64,000 nucleotides of DNA from Ichthyophis bannanicus. Its lineage: Eukaryota; Chordata; Amphibia; Gymnophiona; Ichthyophiidae. The stretch is taken from contig CM066033.1 of assembly GCA_033557465.1 (NCBI GenBank), positions 586,426,438 through 586,490,437 of the forward strand, written 5' to 3'. Below are positions 10,956 to 21,426 of the stretch, piece after piece. The stretch's first letter is position 1. Every line of letters begins with the position of its first letter. The notes under the pieces were generated by a model. The model was not told the origin of the DNA. It did not search any database and saw only the letters and a program-made list of their open reading frames with translations. The position numbers and the translations under genes were made by a program.

Positions 10956-11098
10956 GTTCTAACTAGATTGTAAGCTCCGATTGTAAGCTCTAATGGGCAG
11001 GGACTGTCTCTTGTATGTTGGCTACCTCTTGTAGGCTAGCTGTGCAGCGCTGCATGCGTGGCGCTTTATAAGTGCTAAATAGTAGTAGTAATACATAT
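10956..11098 (+). repeat. L2/MIR-like 3' tail fragment ending in TAG repeats
   Basis: Contains GATTGTAAGCTC, GGGCAGGGACTGTCTCTTG and CAGCGCTGC, and ends in AGTAGTAGTAAT. The same block recurs at 45480-45600. This resembles 3' ends of L2/MIR-type retroposons. The exact family is uncertain. Confidence 0.45.
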
Positions 11099-11151
11099 GA
11101 GTTGCCGTAAAATTGCCCCTATACACTTCAGCTTATATGCACTATTACTAT

Positions 11152-11430
11152 GGGAGGAGTGGCCTAGTGGTTAGGACAAGGTACTTCAGGCCAGAGGGCC
11201 AGGGGTTCAAGTCCCACCTGGGGACAGCAATCTCAGGCCGGAGGGACTGGGATTTCTAGTCCTATAGGCACTCCTTGTGGTCTTGGGCAAGCCACTTAAC
11301 CCTCCATTGCCCATGTTCCCTGTAAGTATTAGCATATGTGTGTCATATCCCCTCGTGTTAAATGTATCTCCCAATTGACCACTTTGACCCAGTGAAAAGC
11401 AGGCTATAAATACAGCTAAATAAATAAATA
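11152..11430 (+). mobile_element. tRNA-derived SINE with L2-like tail
   Basis: The head carries a Pol III box A-like sequence (TGGCCTAGTGGTTAGG, about 11160-11175) and box B (GGGTTCAAGTCCC, 11203-11215). A central block follows, CTTGGGCAAGCCACTTAACC (about 11283), similar to the conserved part of MIR/L2-mobilised SINEs. The element ends in AAATA repeats like the L2 LINEs here, so L2 machinery probably moved it. A minus-strand sister with the same head lies at 34693-34992. No protein is encoded. Confidence 0.85.
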
Positions 11431-12363
11431 CAGTCAAACCTCAGTTTTCATGATTAATCCGTTCGAAAAAGTCTGACTAAAACCGAAACGTATGAAAACT
11501 GAAGCAATATTTACCATAAGAAATAATGTAAATCCAATTAATCCATTCCAGACACCCAAAAATATTCATAAAAAATACATTTTATAGAGAATAACTATAT
11601 TTTTACATACAGAAAACAATGAGAAATAAATATAAATGACTAATGAAATGGATAAATGAACATTTAACATCACTGAAAGCAAGCTAAGTACAGTACTGTA
11701 CAGTACAGTATGTTAACATCTGGCCTTAGCCACCCCTGACAAGCTGCTGTGCCCAGCTCTCTTCGGAATCACATTGGATTCAGCCCATTAAAATACCTTT
11801 ACATTATCTGCTCAATGCTTCAGAATGGCAGAAAATCTTAATGATATAGCTTCAGATGTACCCTGCAAGAGAAAGAACTGCCTCCCACATTCATGCAACA
11901 TCTCCTGCTTACGTTGACAGCTTTTCTTCCCTGCTACCTCCGAGCCTGAGGGGGCGCTCCTGAGAATGGGCAGGCGGTGGACGAGATCGGGGCCTTCCTC
12001 TCTGCGCAATCCTTGCCTCTCTAACTCTGACCAGGCTCGAGGATGTGTTTCATTTACGTGCTCAGCTGGCTTTCGCTTCTCATCACGCTGGCGATCGGTG
12101 AGTCTGGGGGGCAGTGCTGCCGGGACCGGGTGGGCGTTCTGGCAGTGTATACAGACCGGTGTGCAGCGCGAGGGTGTATGTATTTACAGTACTGTAATTT
12201 ACGAAAACCGAGGCGATGTACAAGAAACGGGACAAAATCTCAGTCAAAAAAGACGTTGAAAACCGAAGCGATGTATGAAAACCGGGACAAAATCTCAGTC
12301 AAAAAAGATGTTGAAAACCGAAGCGTATGAAAACCGGGGCAAATGAAAACCGAGGTTTGACTG
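11431..12363. mobile_element. Tc1/mariner (Tigger-like) non-autonomous element
   Basis: A 933-bp element with inverted termini CAGTCAAACCTCAGTTTTC and its complement ending GAGGTTTGACTG, flanked by the TA dinucleotide (11429-11430 and 12364-12365). Subterminal copies of GAAAACCGAAGCG and GTATGAAAACCGGG are repeated near the right end (12195-12350). No transposase frame is present. The centre (about 11930-12130) is GC- and CpG-rich, unlike the AT-rich arms, and appears to be foreign sequence. The left copy of TA lies in the tail of the SINE. Confidence 0.8.
12043..12097 (+). pseudogene. candidate captured first exon: signal peptide plus splice donor
   Basis: ATG at 12043 opens a frame whose first 18 codons read like a secretory signal peptide: MCFIYVLSWLSLLITLAIG, a hydrophobic core followed by small residues. 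The frame then meets a consensus donor, G|GTGAGT, at 12097/12098, which leaves phase 1. A signal-peptide exon ending in phase 1 is typical of secreted and immunoglobulin-superfamily genes. The preceding 110 bases are CpG-rich, as in a promoter-proximal first exon. It lies wholly inside the TA-flanked mariner-type element with no downstream exon, so it looks like a captured host fragment. The parent gene is not recognised. A chance frame remains possible. Confidence 0.45.
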
Positions 12364-12365
12364 TA

Positions 12366-13404
12366 TTACAGAAATACATATTTTAGATTGTTGCTGGGAG
12401 CTCTTTATTTTAAAGATCATCTAAAAGGCCATGTTGTGGAAGGTAGAAAAGAAAAGAAGACAAATATCCTGTGTGAAAGCATTAAATATCTATCTTATTT
12501 GTTTGCACATCATGTGAGATATTTGCAATTTTGCATGAAAGATTTAAGCCTCATTTTAGAAATTGTAGGTAGCCTGTTTTATTAGCCTTCATTATAGCTT
12601 TTGGCTCTGCTAATGGATTTTTATTTGTGTCTGCTGGAGTTCTAAAACCAAATTACTGTAACTAATGTACCACTGCAACTTCATGCAACGGTCTGCTCTG
12701 GAAAGCAAAACGCAGGATCTGATAAAAAAGCAGAGATATTAACACTTAATTCCCCTGTAGATAATCAAGCAGATAATGATGCCAGGGTCTTTCTAGAGCA
12801 TTCACCAGCTTACAATTGAGAATTTTCTCATTCTTCTATCAGTAGACAGTCTTTTTTTTTTTTAAAGCTAGCTGTCCTTGTTACATAGAATGAGATGGTA
12901 TCGATGCCTAATTAATAATTCAGGACTCACACTATTTGCTCTGTTAGGGTACTTCCCATAACCTTACACACACGGCGCTTATGTCTTTGAAACCAGCAAA
13001 AGCCATAGCATTAGCAGCAGACACTGTGTTAAGAAAGATGACACCTGATGGATGTTACCGCAGTTACGATACAAATGACCACAGCTTAGGGGTACTTTGC
13101 CTTCTCAGGCACATGATCCGCAATGATCCAAGGATTCCCCTGGGAGTAGAAAGGTTTCCAAAACAGCCAAAAACATTCCAGACATCTAGTGGTGCACCTT
13201 CCGCCATTGTTTCCTCCTGACTTTTCTTTGCAATACGCAAAAAGCAAGCTTTAGATATTGGAGAAATAGCTTCTGGAGAACCTGGCAAAACCTCTACCAA
13301 ATAACACGCAAATGGCTGATTTATTTATGTATTTATTTCGAAACACTTCTAGACCAACAGATGCCACAACATTCAAAGTGGCGTGCAACCATATTTGAAA
13401 ACAC
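12366..13404. other. no recognised feature
   Basis: No repeat boundary or gene was recognised. The segment 12981-13300 is open in one frame on each strand and slightly GC-richer. Its products show no known motif and lack splice context, so it is not called. Confidence 0.35.
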
Positions 13405-13490
13405 ACACGTGGATTGGAGATGTGGTGCCTCTCTACAAAAACTGAAGTAAGGAAGAGGTCGGGAACTACTTATTTTTCTCTATGATGAGT
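13405..13490 (+). repeat. CR1 RT fragment
   Basis: The translated piece WIGDVVPLYKN.SKEEVGNY matches the CR1 block W..ADVVPLHKSG.KE.V.NYRPVS seen at 18646-18740 and 20049-20249. A short relic with both sides lost. Confidence 0.55.
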
Positions 13491-13494
13491 AAAT

Positions 13495-14110
13495 TATAGT
13501 TTATTAAAATTTGATATACCACCATTCAAATTAAAAACAGAATGATTTACATAAAAACAATACAAAAAAGTCAGAAAGGACACTCCAACCTTGTGGCAGC
13601 TAGTGATAAGGTACACAGTCATTCAAGATAAAAAGAAAAAAAAGAGAGAGAGAGGAGTAGAATGGGAAAGTGTGACAATGTACAGGTCAGTCCATAACAG
13701 TCTATCACAAAGATAGGTCAAATGTCTTCTGGAAAAGATACGTTTTCAAAACTGATTTAAACGTCTCATAGATTCCTGACAGAGGTCTGATGGGAAGTCA
13801 TTCCATAAGCTTGGTGCACAGAAGTAAAAAGCTGAGTGTCTAGTTGATTTATATCTAGCACGAGAAACAGGTAGAAGATAGAGGTGGCTGGCATGATTAG
13901 ACGGAAGAGTACAGAGGGGAACACGAGGGATGATTAATGAGGACAGATAAGAACATATACCAGCATGTATGAACAAGAGTTAGAATGCGGTACTTCCTGT
14001 GATAATAAATAAACAACCAATGATATTGAATCAGCAAGGGAGTGATATGGGCAAATTTGGAACTACGTACAAGTAGTCTAATAGCAGTATTATGTACAGT
14101 TTGCAATTTT
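13495..14110 (-). mobile_element. L2-clade LINE 3' end, minus strand
   Basis: Two overlapping frames (13897-14106 and 13746-13976) encode the C-terminal L2 blocks: LLVRSSKFAHITPLL, the YHWL.IYYR counterpart of LHWLP, and FYFCAPSLWNDFPSDL. The 3' UTR runs down to 13495, where TTTGATATACCACC resembles the tail-proximal part of other L2 copies. At least one frameshift; inactive. Confidence 0.75.
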
Positions 14111-14189
14111 TTAATTCATATTCTGGAAGCCTGGCATAAATGATACTACAATAATCCAGATGAGATATGAAAAATCTCAGAATCAAAGT

Positions 14190-14690
14190 ATGGTTTATGG
14201 TTTATTTATTATTTGATATACCGACTTTAACCAGTGGCAACAAAGCAGTTTACAAAGTAATGCTAATAGTATGAGGAAAGTAAAAAATTACAAAAAGAGC
14301 TAACAAAAGGAATAAAGAGGGAGGGACAAATCTCAGAGGAGAAGAACAGAGGTAAAGGATAGTACAGATTCCTGACTCAGGGACCCATCTCCCTATGAAG
14401 CTTACTAAAAAAAAATAAGTTTTAAGTCTCTTCTGAAACAATTTTAATGAATTGTCTTGCTGGATATAGAGTGGCAAAGAGTCCCAAAGAGCTGGGGACA
14501 GGATATAGAATGTTCCTTGCCACGTGGACTTGTGGCAAGCGACACTATTTGCTGAAACCACAAGATGGTTGTGGGTTTGAGATCAGAGAGATCTAGCTGC
14601 CATATATGGGCTGAGTGACTCTGACAGATAGCAAAGGAAACCTGAGTAGAATGTTTATGAGCCAATAGCAGAATATAGTAGAATAGTCTT
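14190..14690 (-). mobile_element. second L2-clade LINE 3' end, minus strand
   Basis: The tail side (14195-14250: TTTATTTATTATTTGATATACCGACTTTAACCAG written in parts) is followed on the minus strand by frames 14250-14561 and 14444-14665. These contain the FYILSPALWDSLP block and a run of basic residues ending KRLKTYFF, the usual C-terminus of L2 RT. Truncated and frameshifted. Confidence 0.7.
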
Positions 14691-14829
14691 GAAGGACTAC
14701 CAAAAGAGACTGCTACTGCTGGAAAGAAATCTGCGCTTATATGTATTTACTTCTGGGAAATTCTCTAAATATTGAGGAAAAGGGAATTCTTTGGGTTAAA
14801 GCTGATAAATCTGTGTATTTTAGAATCCA

Positions 14830-15703
14830 GTGTATTTGATAACTCTATCAGGGTCTAGTATCAGCAGATAGCTATTAGTTTAAATTTAAAAACTCAGCAG
14901 AGACCTTTTAGTTTAAATTTAAAACCCATCAGAGTTTTTAGTTTAAGCATTTAGTTTATATTTAAAATTCAGCAGAAAGCCTTTAATTTAAATCTAAAAC
15001 TCAGCAGAGAGCTTTTAGTTTAAATCAAAATCAGAGTATAGCTTAGCATAGAATGAAGAATAGGGTAAATATTCTTTGAGTTAAAAGTAAGAAATTATTT
15101 TAGAGACCTTTACAAAGAGGCCTTCTGGTTAGGAGGCAAGAGATCTGGAAATTTGTTTTAAACTGGTGTTAAAGCCAAGTGAGAGATCAAAGGAGCAATT
15201 TGAAAGGTTCCCTCTTTCAAACCAAAGGATGTGTGAATCACCCAGGAAATTGTTAATAGATTACCTTAGAAGCAAAGATTTAGGACCTGTGTAGCAAGCT
15301 AGCCTTTAAGAAGTGTTAATTCTCTCACACCCACCCTGACTCCCAACCACCTCAAGCATAATCTTAGCTTTATAGGTTCATAAATCTAGTAAAGGAGGAG
15401 AGGTGGTCAAATTCACTTTCAGGTTTAACTGATTATCTTCAACAGTAATAAATTAATTAAGGCCCTGAAATTGATTAATGTTGAGGTGAACAAAGTCGCT
15501 TAAACTTAATTGGTATAGTTGTATCAGTACAAGTATCCCTAGCAACTTTAAGTAAACAACTTAAATATCAAAACAAAACCTTAAAACTAAGATGCAGACA
15601 GCAGTCTAGCAGTGAGATAGGGGCTATCCAGTATTTTGCACTGAGTGTCACATGTACAATTTAATCCCAGTTGATGAGGGGTCTTACATGTGCACTAGGT
15701 GCA
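14830..15703 (+). mobile_element. CR1 LINE 5' end: repeated leader and start of ORF1
   Basis: The first part (14860-15050) is about five degenerate units of AGTTTAAATTTAAAACTCAGCAGAGAGC type. The rest matches, with modest divergence, the 5' leader of the minus-strand CR1 at 30880-31512. ORF1 starts at ATG 15591 (MQTAV, with early stops) and reaches the zinc-binding Cys residues (CTECHMY...CTRC) before being cut at about 15704 by the 3' end of another CR1. Its continuation is at 24455-25003. Confidence 0.75.
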
Positions 15704-17057
15704 TAGTAACAAAGTAACATAGTAAATGACGGCAGATAAAGACCAGTATGGTCCATCTAGTCTGCCCAGCAAGGTGGCAAGAGTAGGTGCACCTGCCGCT
15801 CCGTGCAGGTCACCCATTCCAATGTCTTTGTTTAGTGGTGAACCCACCGCTCCGTGTAGGGCACCCCTGTTTGTTGAGAAATTAGATAGTTACGTTTATT
15901 TTCATTTTATCCTGTTGCTATAAAGGGATCCACTGTGTCTGTCCCATGCCATTTTGAATTCTGTCACTGTATTTGCCCCCACCACTTCCATCGGGAGGGC
16001 ATTCCAAGCATCCACCACCCTTTCAGTGAAAAGTATTTCCTGACATTGCCTTTCAATTTACCCCCATGCAGCTTCATGTTATCCCTCTAGTTTTACAGCT
16101 TCCCCATCTTTGGAAGAGGTTTGTTTGTTCATTAATACTCTAAGTATTTAAAGGTCTGAATCATATCTCCCCTATCCCTCCTCTCACCCAGAGTGTACAT
16201 ATTTAGGTCTTCAAGTCTCTTCTCATAAGGCTCCAAATCATTTTGGTCACTTTCCTCTGAACAGTTTCCAGTCTTTTTACATCCTTTGTGAGATATGGTC
16301 TCCAAAAGTGAACACAGCATTTCAAGTCAGGCCTCACAAGTAACTTTTACAGGGGCATTAGTACCTCTTCCTTTCTGCTGGTAATTCCTCTTTGTATGCA
16401 ACCCAACATTCTCCTGGCTTTTGCCACTGCCTTGTTGCACTGTTTTGCCACCTTGAGATCCTCAGAAATAATCACACCAAGGTCCTTCTCCTGGTCCGTG
16501 CACACCAACCTTGCGCCCACTATCGCATACATTTCCCTTGGATTTCTGCTTCTCAAGTGAATGACACTGCACTTCTTCACATTAAATCTTAACTGCCAAG
16601 CATTAGACCATTCTTCCAGCTTTTATAGATCTTTCCTCATGTTATCCACTCTTTCAGGGGAGTCCACTTTGTTGCAAATGTTCGGGTCATCTGCAAAAAG
16701 ACAGACTTTTCCATTCAGTCCTTCAGCAATATCACTCACAAATACATTGAACAGTGCCGGTCCAAGGACCAAACCCTAGGGCACCCCGCTAATCACCCTC
16801 CTTTCATCTGAGTGAGCTCCATTTATTAACACCTTCTGATGTCTGTCAATCAACCAATGTCTGATCCAGTTCACCACCTTGGGACCCATCCCCAAACTAT
16901 TGAGTTTATTGATAAGCCTCCTATGAGGAACAGTATCCAGATAGATGACATCCATCGCATGCCCCGATCTCATTCTCTGGTCACCCAGTCAAAGAATTCA
17001 ATCAGATTTGTTTGACAAGATCGTCCTTTATTAAAACCATCTTGCCTCGGATCGTGC

Positions 17058-20000
17058 TGTTCCATGGGTTGCGGAGCAGAGATGGCATCCATCTGTCCAA
17101 GAAAATTTGACGCTTCTTCAGTAGTAGACTGGCTAATCTACTAAAGAGGGCTTTAAACTAGATTCGTTGGGGATGGGTGAAGAAAGCCCCCAGGTAAGTG
17201 AAAGCTCCCAGGTAAGTGATACATTAAATACCTTTATGGAATAGGTAACAGGGGTAATATATGGAAAGCAGTGTGTATAAATGCCCGTACCATGGGAAAT
17301 AAGATCTCTGATGTTGAAGCTTTGGTGGGAGTGGCCGACTTGGATTTAGTGGCAGTTACAGAAACATGGTTCACAGAAAACCATGATTGGGATGTAACTA
17401 TAGCTGGATATAATTTATTCAGAAAGGACAGGGTAGGAAGAAGGGGAGGAGGAGTGGCACTATATGTAAAAAATACTATTAAAGCTTTGGAATTACAGAG
17501 CTTAAAAGGGAGAGAGGAGGCTTTGTGGGTTAAACTAGAAAGAGGGAAAGAAAAATCTATTTGCATTGGCGTGATATACAGACCTCCCTCACAAGAGGAA
17601 GAGGTGGACAGAGAGTTAATTGAAGACATATGCAGCATTGCTAGGAAAGAGGACGTGCTACTGATAGGGGATTTCAATATACTAGATGTTGATTGGCACA
17701 TTCCTGCTGCAGTATCATCTAGAAGTAAAGAGATCCTGGATTCTCTACAGGGGGAACTATTCAGGCAATTGGTAACAGACCCCACACGTAACGGGGCCAT
17801 ACTGGACTTGGTGCTTACCAATGGTGAAAGTATTTCTGATGTTATAGTGGGAGATCATTTTGCATCCAGTGATCACCAGATGGTGTGGTTCAGTATTAGG
17901 ACTAGGGCTGTTAGAATCCATTCAAAGGTGAGGGTCATACATTGGCCAAGGTTTGGCCAAGATGGGCCAATACCTCAGGGAGTCATTAGCGGGATGGGAA
18001 CAGCTGGGGGATGTAGAAAAACAGTGGGCAAAACTGAAAGGGGATATTTTAAGGGCAATCAACCTTTTTGTTAAAATGGTAAATAAAGGTAAAAGGGAAA
18101 GGAGACCGCTATGGCTTTTGAAAGAAGTAGCTGAAAAAGTGAAGAAAAAGAGGGAGGCTTTCATGAAATACAAGAGATCACAGAGAGAGGAAGACAGAGG
18201 AAAAAAGAGAAGCTAGCAAAGTAGTCAGGAAAGCAAAGATTCAAAAAGAGGAGGAAATAGCCAATGCAATAAAATGGGATAAGACATTTTTCAGATATGT
18301 TAGTGAGACGAGGAAGGGCAAAAGTGGTATTGTCAGACTCAAGGGTGAAGGGAAGGAATATGTAGAAGCTGATGAGGATAAAGGAGAATTGCTTAACAAA
18401 TATTTCTGTTCTGTGTTCACAGATGAAGAACCGGGAGCAGGACCTCAGAAAAAACCCACAAACAGGAACAGAAGTGAGGGGCATCTTGAACAATTTTCAG
18501 AAGACTGTGTTCGTGAGAAACTAGCTCAACTTAAAGTAGACAAAGTGATGGTACCAGATGAGATACACCCTAGATTACTGAAGAACTCGGGGACGTTCTA
18601 GCAGCTCCACTGACTGACCTTTTCAATGCCTCGTTAGAGTCGGGAGTGGTGCCAAAGGACTGGAGAGAGGCTCATGTGGTGCCTTTACACAAAAGCGGAA
18701 GTAAGGATGTGGTTGAAAACTACAGGCCAGTTAGTTTAACTTTGGTGGTGAGTAAATTATTGGAAACACTGCTGAAAGAGAAAATCATGAGGTTTCTGGA
18801 GTCCAGCGGATTACAGGATCCAAGGCAGCATGGATTCACCAGAGGCAGGTCTTGTCAGACAAATCTGATTGATTTCTTTGACTGGGTGACCAGGGAGTTG
18901 GACCGAGGGAGAGCCCTAGATGTGGTGTATTTAGATTTCAGTAAAGCCTTTGACACTGTTCCTCACAGGTGACTTATAAACAAACTGAGCACCCTAGGGA
19001 TGGACCCTAAAGTTACTGCTTGGGTTAGAAATTGGTTGGGTTGGAGGCGACAAAGAGTACAGGTAAATGGAGCTCACTCTGAGGAGAAGAACGTTGCCAG
19101 TGGTGTGCCCCAGGGATCTGTCCTTGGTCCGATTCTTTTTAACATCTTTATAGAGCGGAAGGGTTGTCGGGTAACGTTTGCCTCTTTGCGGATGATGCCA
19201 AAATCTGCAATAGAGTAGACACCCAGGAAGGTGTAGATAACATGAGGAGGGATCTAGCTAAGCTTGAAGAATGGTCTAGAATTTGGCAGCTGGGATTTAA
19301 TGTTAAAACATGTAAGGTCATGCATTTGGGCTGCAGCAATCCAAGGGAGCAATATAGTATAGGGGGTGAAGTACTGTTGTCCACTAAAGAAGAGTGGGAC
19401 CTAGGCGTGGTTGTGTCTAATGATCTTAAAGCAGCTAAGCTGGTAGAAAAGGCTATGGCAAAAGCTAGAAGTATGCCTTGGTGCATACAGAGAGGAATGG
19501 CTAGCAGAAAAAAGGAGGTGATAGTGCCTCTGTATAAGTCTTTGGTGCGACCTCCTTTGGAGTATAGTGTGCAATTCTGGAGACCTTCAAAAGGATGTGA
19601 ACAGGATGGAGTCGGTGCAGAGGGTTGCTACTAAAATGGTTAGTGGTCTTCATTATAAAGCATATGAGGACAGACATAAGGATCTTAATATGAACACCTT
19701 AGAGGAAAGGCGGGATAGAGGTGATATGATTGAGATGTTTAAATACCTCTGTAGCATAAATGTTAAGGGGGAGAGCCTCTTTCAATTGAAAGCAAGTTCT
19801 GCTACGAAGGGACATGGGATGAGCGTGAAGGGGGTAGATTCAGGAGTTATATGTGGAAATATTTCTTTATGGAAAGAGTGGTGGATCCGTGGAATAGTCT
19901 TCCAGTGGAGGTGGTGGAGATGAGAATAGTAAATGAATTCAAAAAAGCATGGAACAAACACAGAGGATCTCTAAAGGATAAAAGGGGGCTGTTGTAGTTG

Positions 20001-20069
20001 TTAATTTGGAAGGACAGACTAGATAGGCCACGTGGTCTTTTTCTGTCGTCATATTTCTATGTTTCTATG
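17058..20069 (+). mobile_element. CR1 LINE, plus strand, nested in the minus-strand CR1
   Basis: Begins in the last part of ORF1 (esterase block DGIHLSKK near 17080, then RLANLLKRALN). ORF2 starts near 17271. The endonuclease is recognisable and keeps its motifs: ETWF, GDFNILDVDW and SSDHQMVWF (17280-17900). RT pieces follow: YRPVSLT (about 18720), motif A VYLDFSKAFDTV (about 18925), motif B GVPQGSVLGPILFN (about 19105) and motif C FADDAKIC (19185-19210). The C-terminus reaches 19923. The 3' end is the TCTGTCGTCATATTTCTATG type at 20069. Frameshifts at about 17950, 18210, 18600, 19150 and 19580 make it a pseudogene. Confidence 0.88.
17271..18074 (+). pseudogene. CR1 ORF2 endonuclease domain (broken ORF2)
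   Basis: A 267-codon frame carrying the apurinic-type endonuclease of the nested CR1. It shows NARTMGNKISD at the N-terminus, the catalytic Glu in VTETWF, the GDFN block and the SSDH block, all with expected residues. The frame then shifts within the linker (GMGTAGGCRKTVGK in this frame; the continuation EQLGDVEKQWAKL is read from 17953). The normal ORF2 would run about 900 residues through RT. Here it is split into at least six frames to 19923. Confidence 0.8.
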
Positions 20070-21426
20070 CAACCTGTTGGTTTTGAGAAATTCCACTATT
20101 CGCTCTTGCAGGAGTGCCTCCATTACTTTTCCCGCCACCGAGGTAAGGCTCACCGGCCTGTAGTTTGTCACTTCTTCCCTGTAACCACTTTTGTGAAGAG
20201 GTACCACATCGGCCCTTCTCCAGTCCTGAGAAACCTCTCCTGTTTCCAAGGATCTGTTAAAAACATCCTTTAATGGCCCTCAAAGAACCTCTCTGAGCTC
20301 TTTCAGTAACCTAGGATGTATCCCATCCAATTCCATTGTCTTATCCATTTTCAGTTTTGCAAGTTGTTCTAACACATCATCTTCTGTGAATGGTGTGGTA
20401 TCTACTTCATTCCCATTTTATATTTGGGAGTCACAGGTGGTCCTTCTCCAGGATTTTCTTTAGTAAAAACAGAGCAGAAGTATTTGTTTAGCAATTTCGC
20501 TTTTTCAATGTCACTTTCCACAAGTCCGTTCCCAGCACTTCTGAGTCCTGCAATTCCACCTCTAATTTTCCTCCTGTCCTGAATATACCTGAAGAATGTT
20601 TTGTCACCACACTTCACATCTTTAGCCATCTTTTCCTCTGTCTTTGATTTTGCTTTCCTTATTTCTCTTTTTGTCTGTTTTAGTTTGATCCTATATTCCT
20701 TTCTGGGTTCCTCTGTTTGCAAGCTTTTGAGTTTTGTGAAAGCTGTGTTTTTTGCCTTTAATTGAGCAGCCACTTCTTTGGAGAACCAAATAGGTTTCCT
20801 TCTCCTCTTGTTATTATTTACTTTCCTTACATATTTATCTGTTGCCCCTTTTATTGCCACCTTTAGTTCAGCCCATTGCAATTCCACTTCCCTTATCCCC
20901 TCCAACCCTGCCAACTCCTCCTTCAGGTACTTGGCCATTTGACTGTTGTCAGTGTTTTTGAAGTCTAGGACTTTGAGCTTGCTATGATTAGACTGCACCT
21001 TGGCTTTTATCTCAAACCACACCGTGTGATGATCGCTGCTGCTCACAGGGGCACCCACCCGGACATTCGACACGCTATCAATGTTGGTGAGCACTAAATC
21101 CAGTATTGAGCTTTCCCTGTTTGGTTCCATCACCATTTGTCTAAGTATCGCATTTTGGAAAGCATCCACAATTTTTTTACTACTTTCCAGATTTGTAGAA
21201 GGAGTACTCCAATCTACATCAGGTAGATTAAAGTCACCCAATATGATCACTTCCCCCTTTGTGGCTATCTTTGCAATATCTATAATCAATTCGTTATCTA
21301 TTTCTTCGATTTGAGTTGGAGGTCTGTAGACTACACCAGTATGGATGACAGTGCGATCTTCTCTTTCCAACACAATCCAGAGCGCTTCCTCTTTTCCCCA
21401 TGCCCCCTGCATTTCAGAAGCTTTAA

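Noticed and set aside
12981..13300. Possible host exon with open frames on both strands
   Set aside because: No splice sites in suitable positions, no recognisable domain, and both strands open equally.
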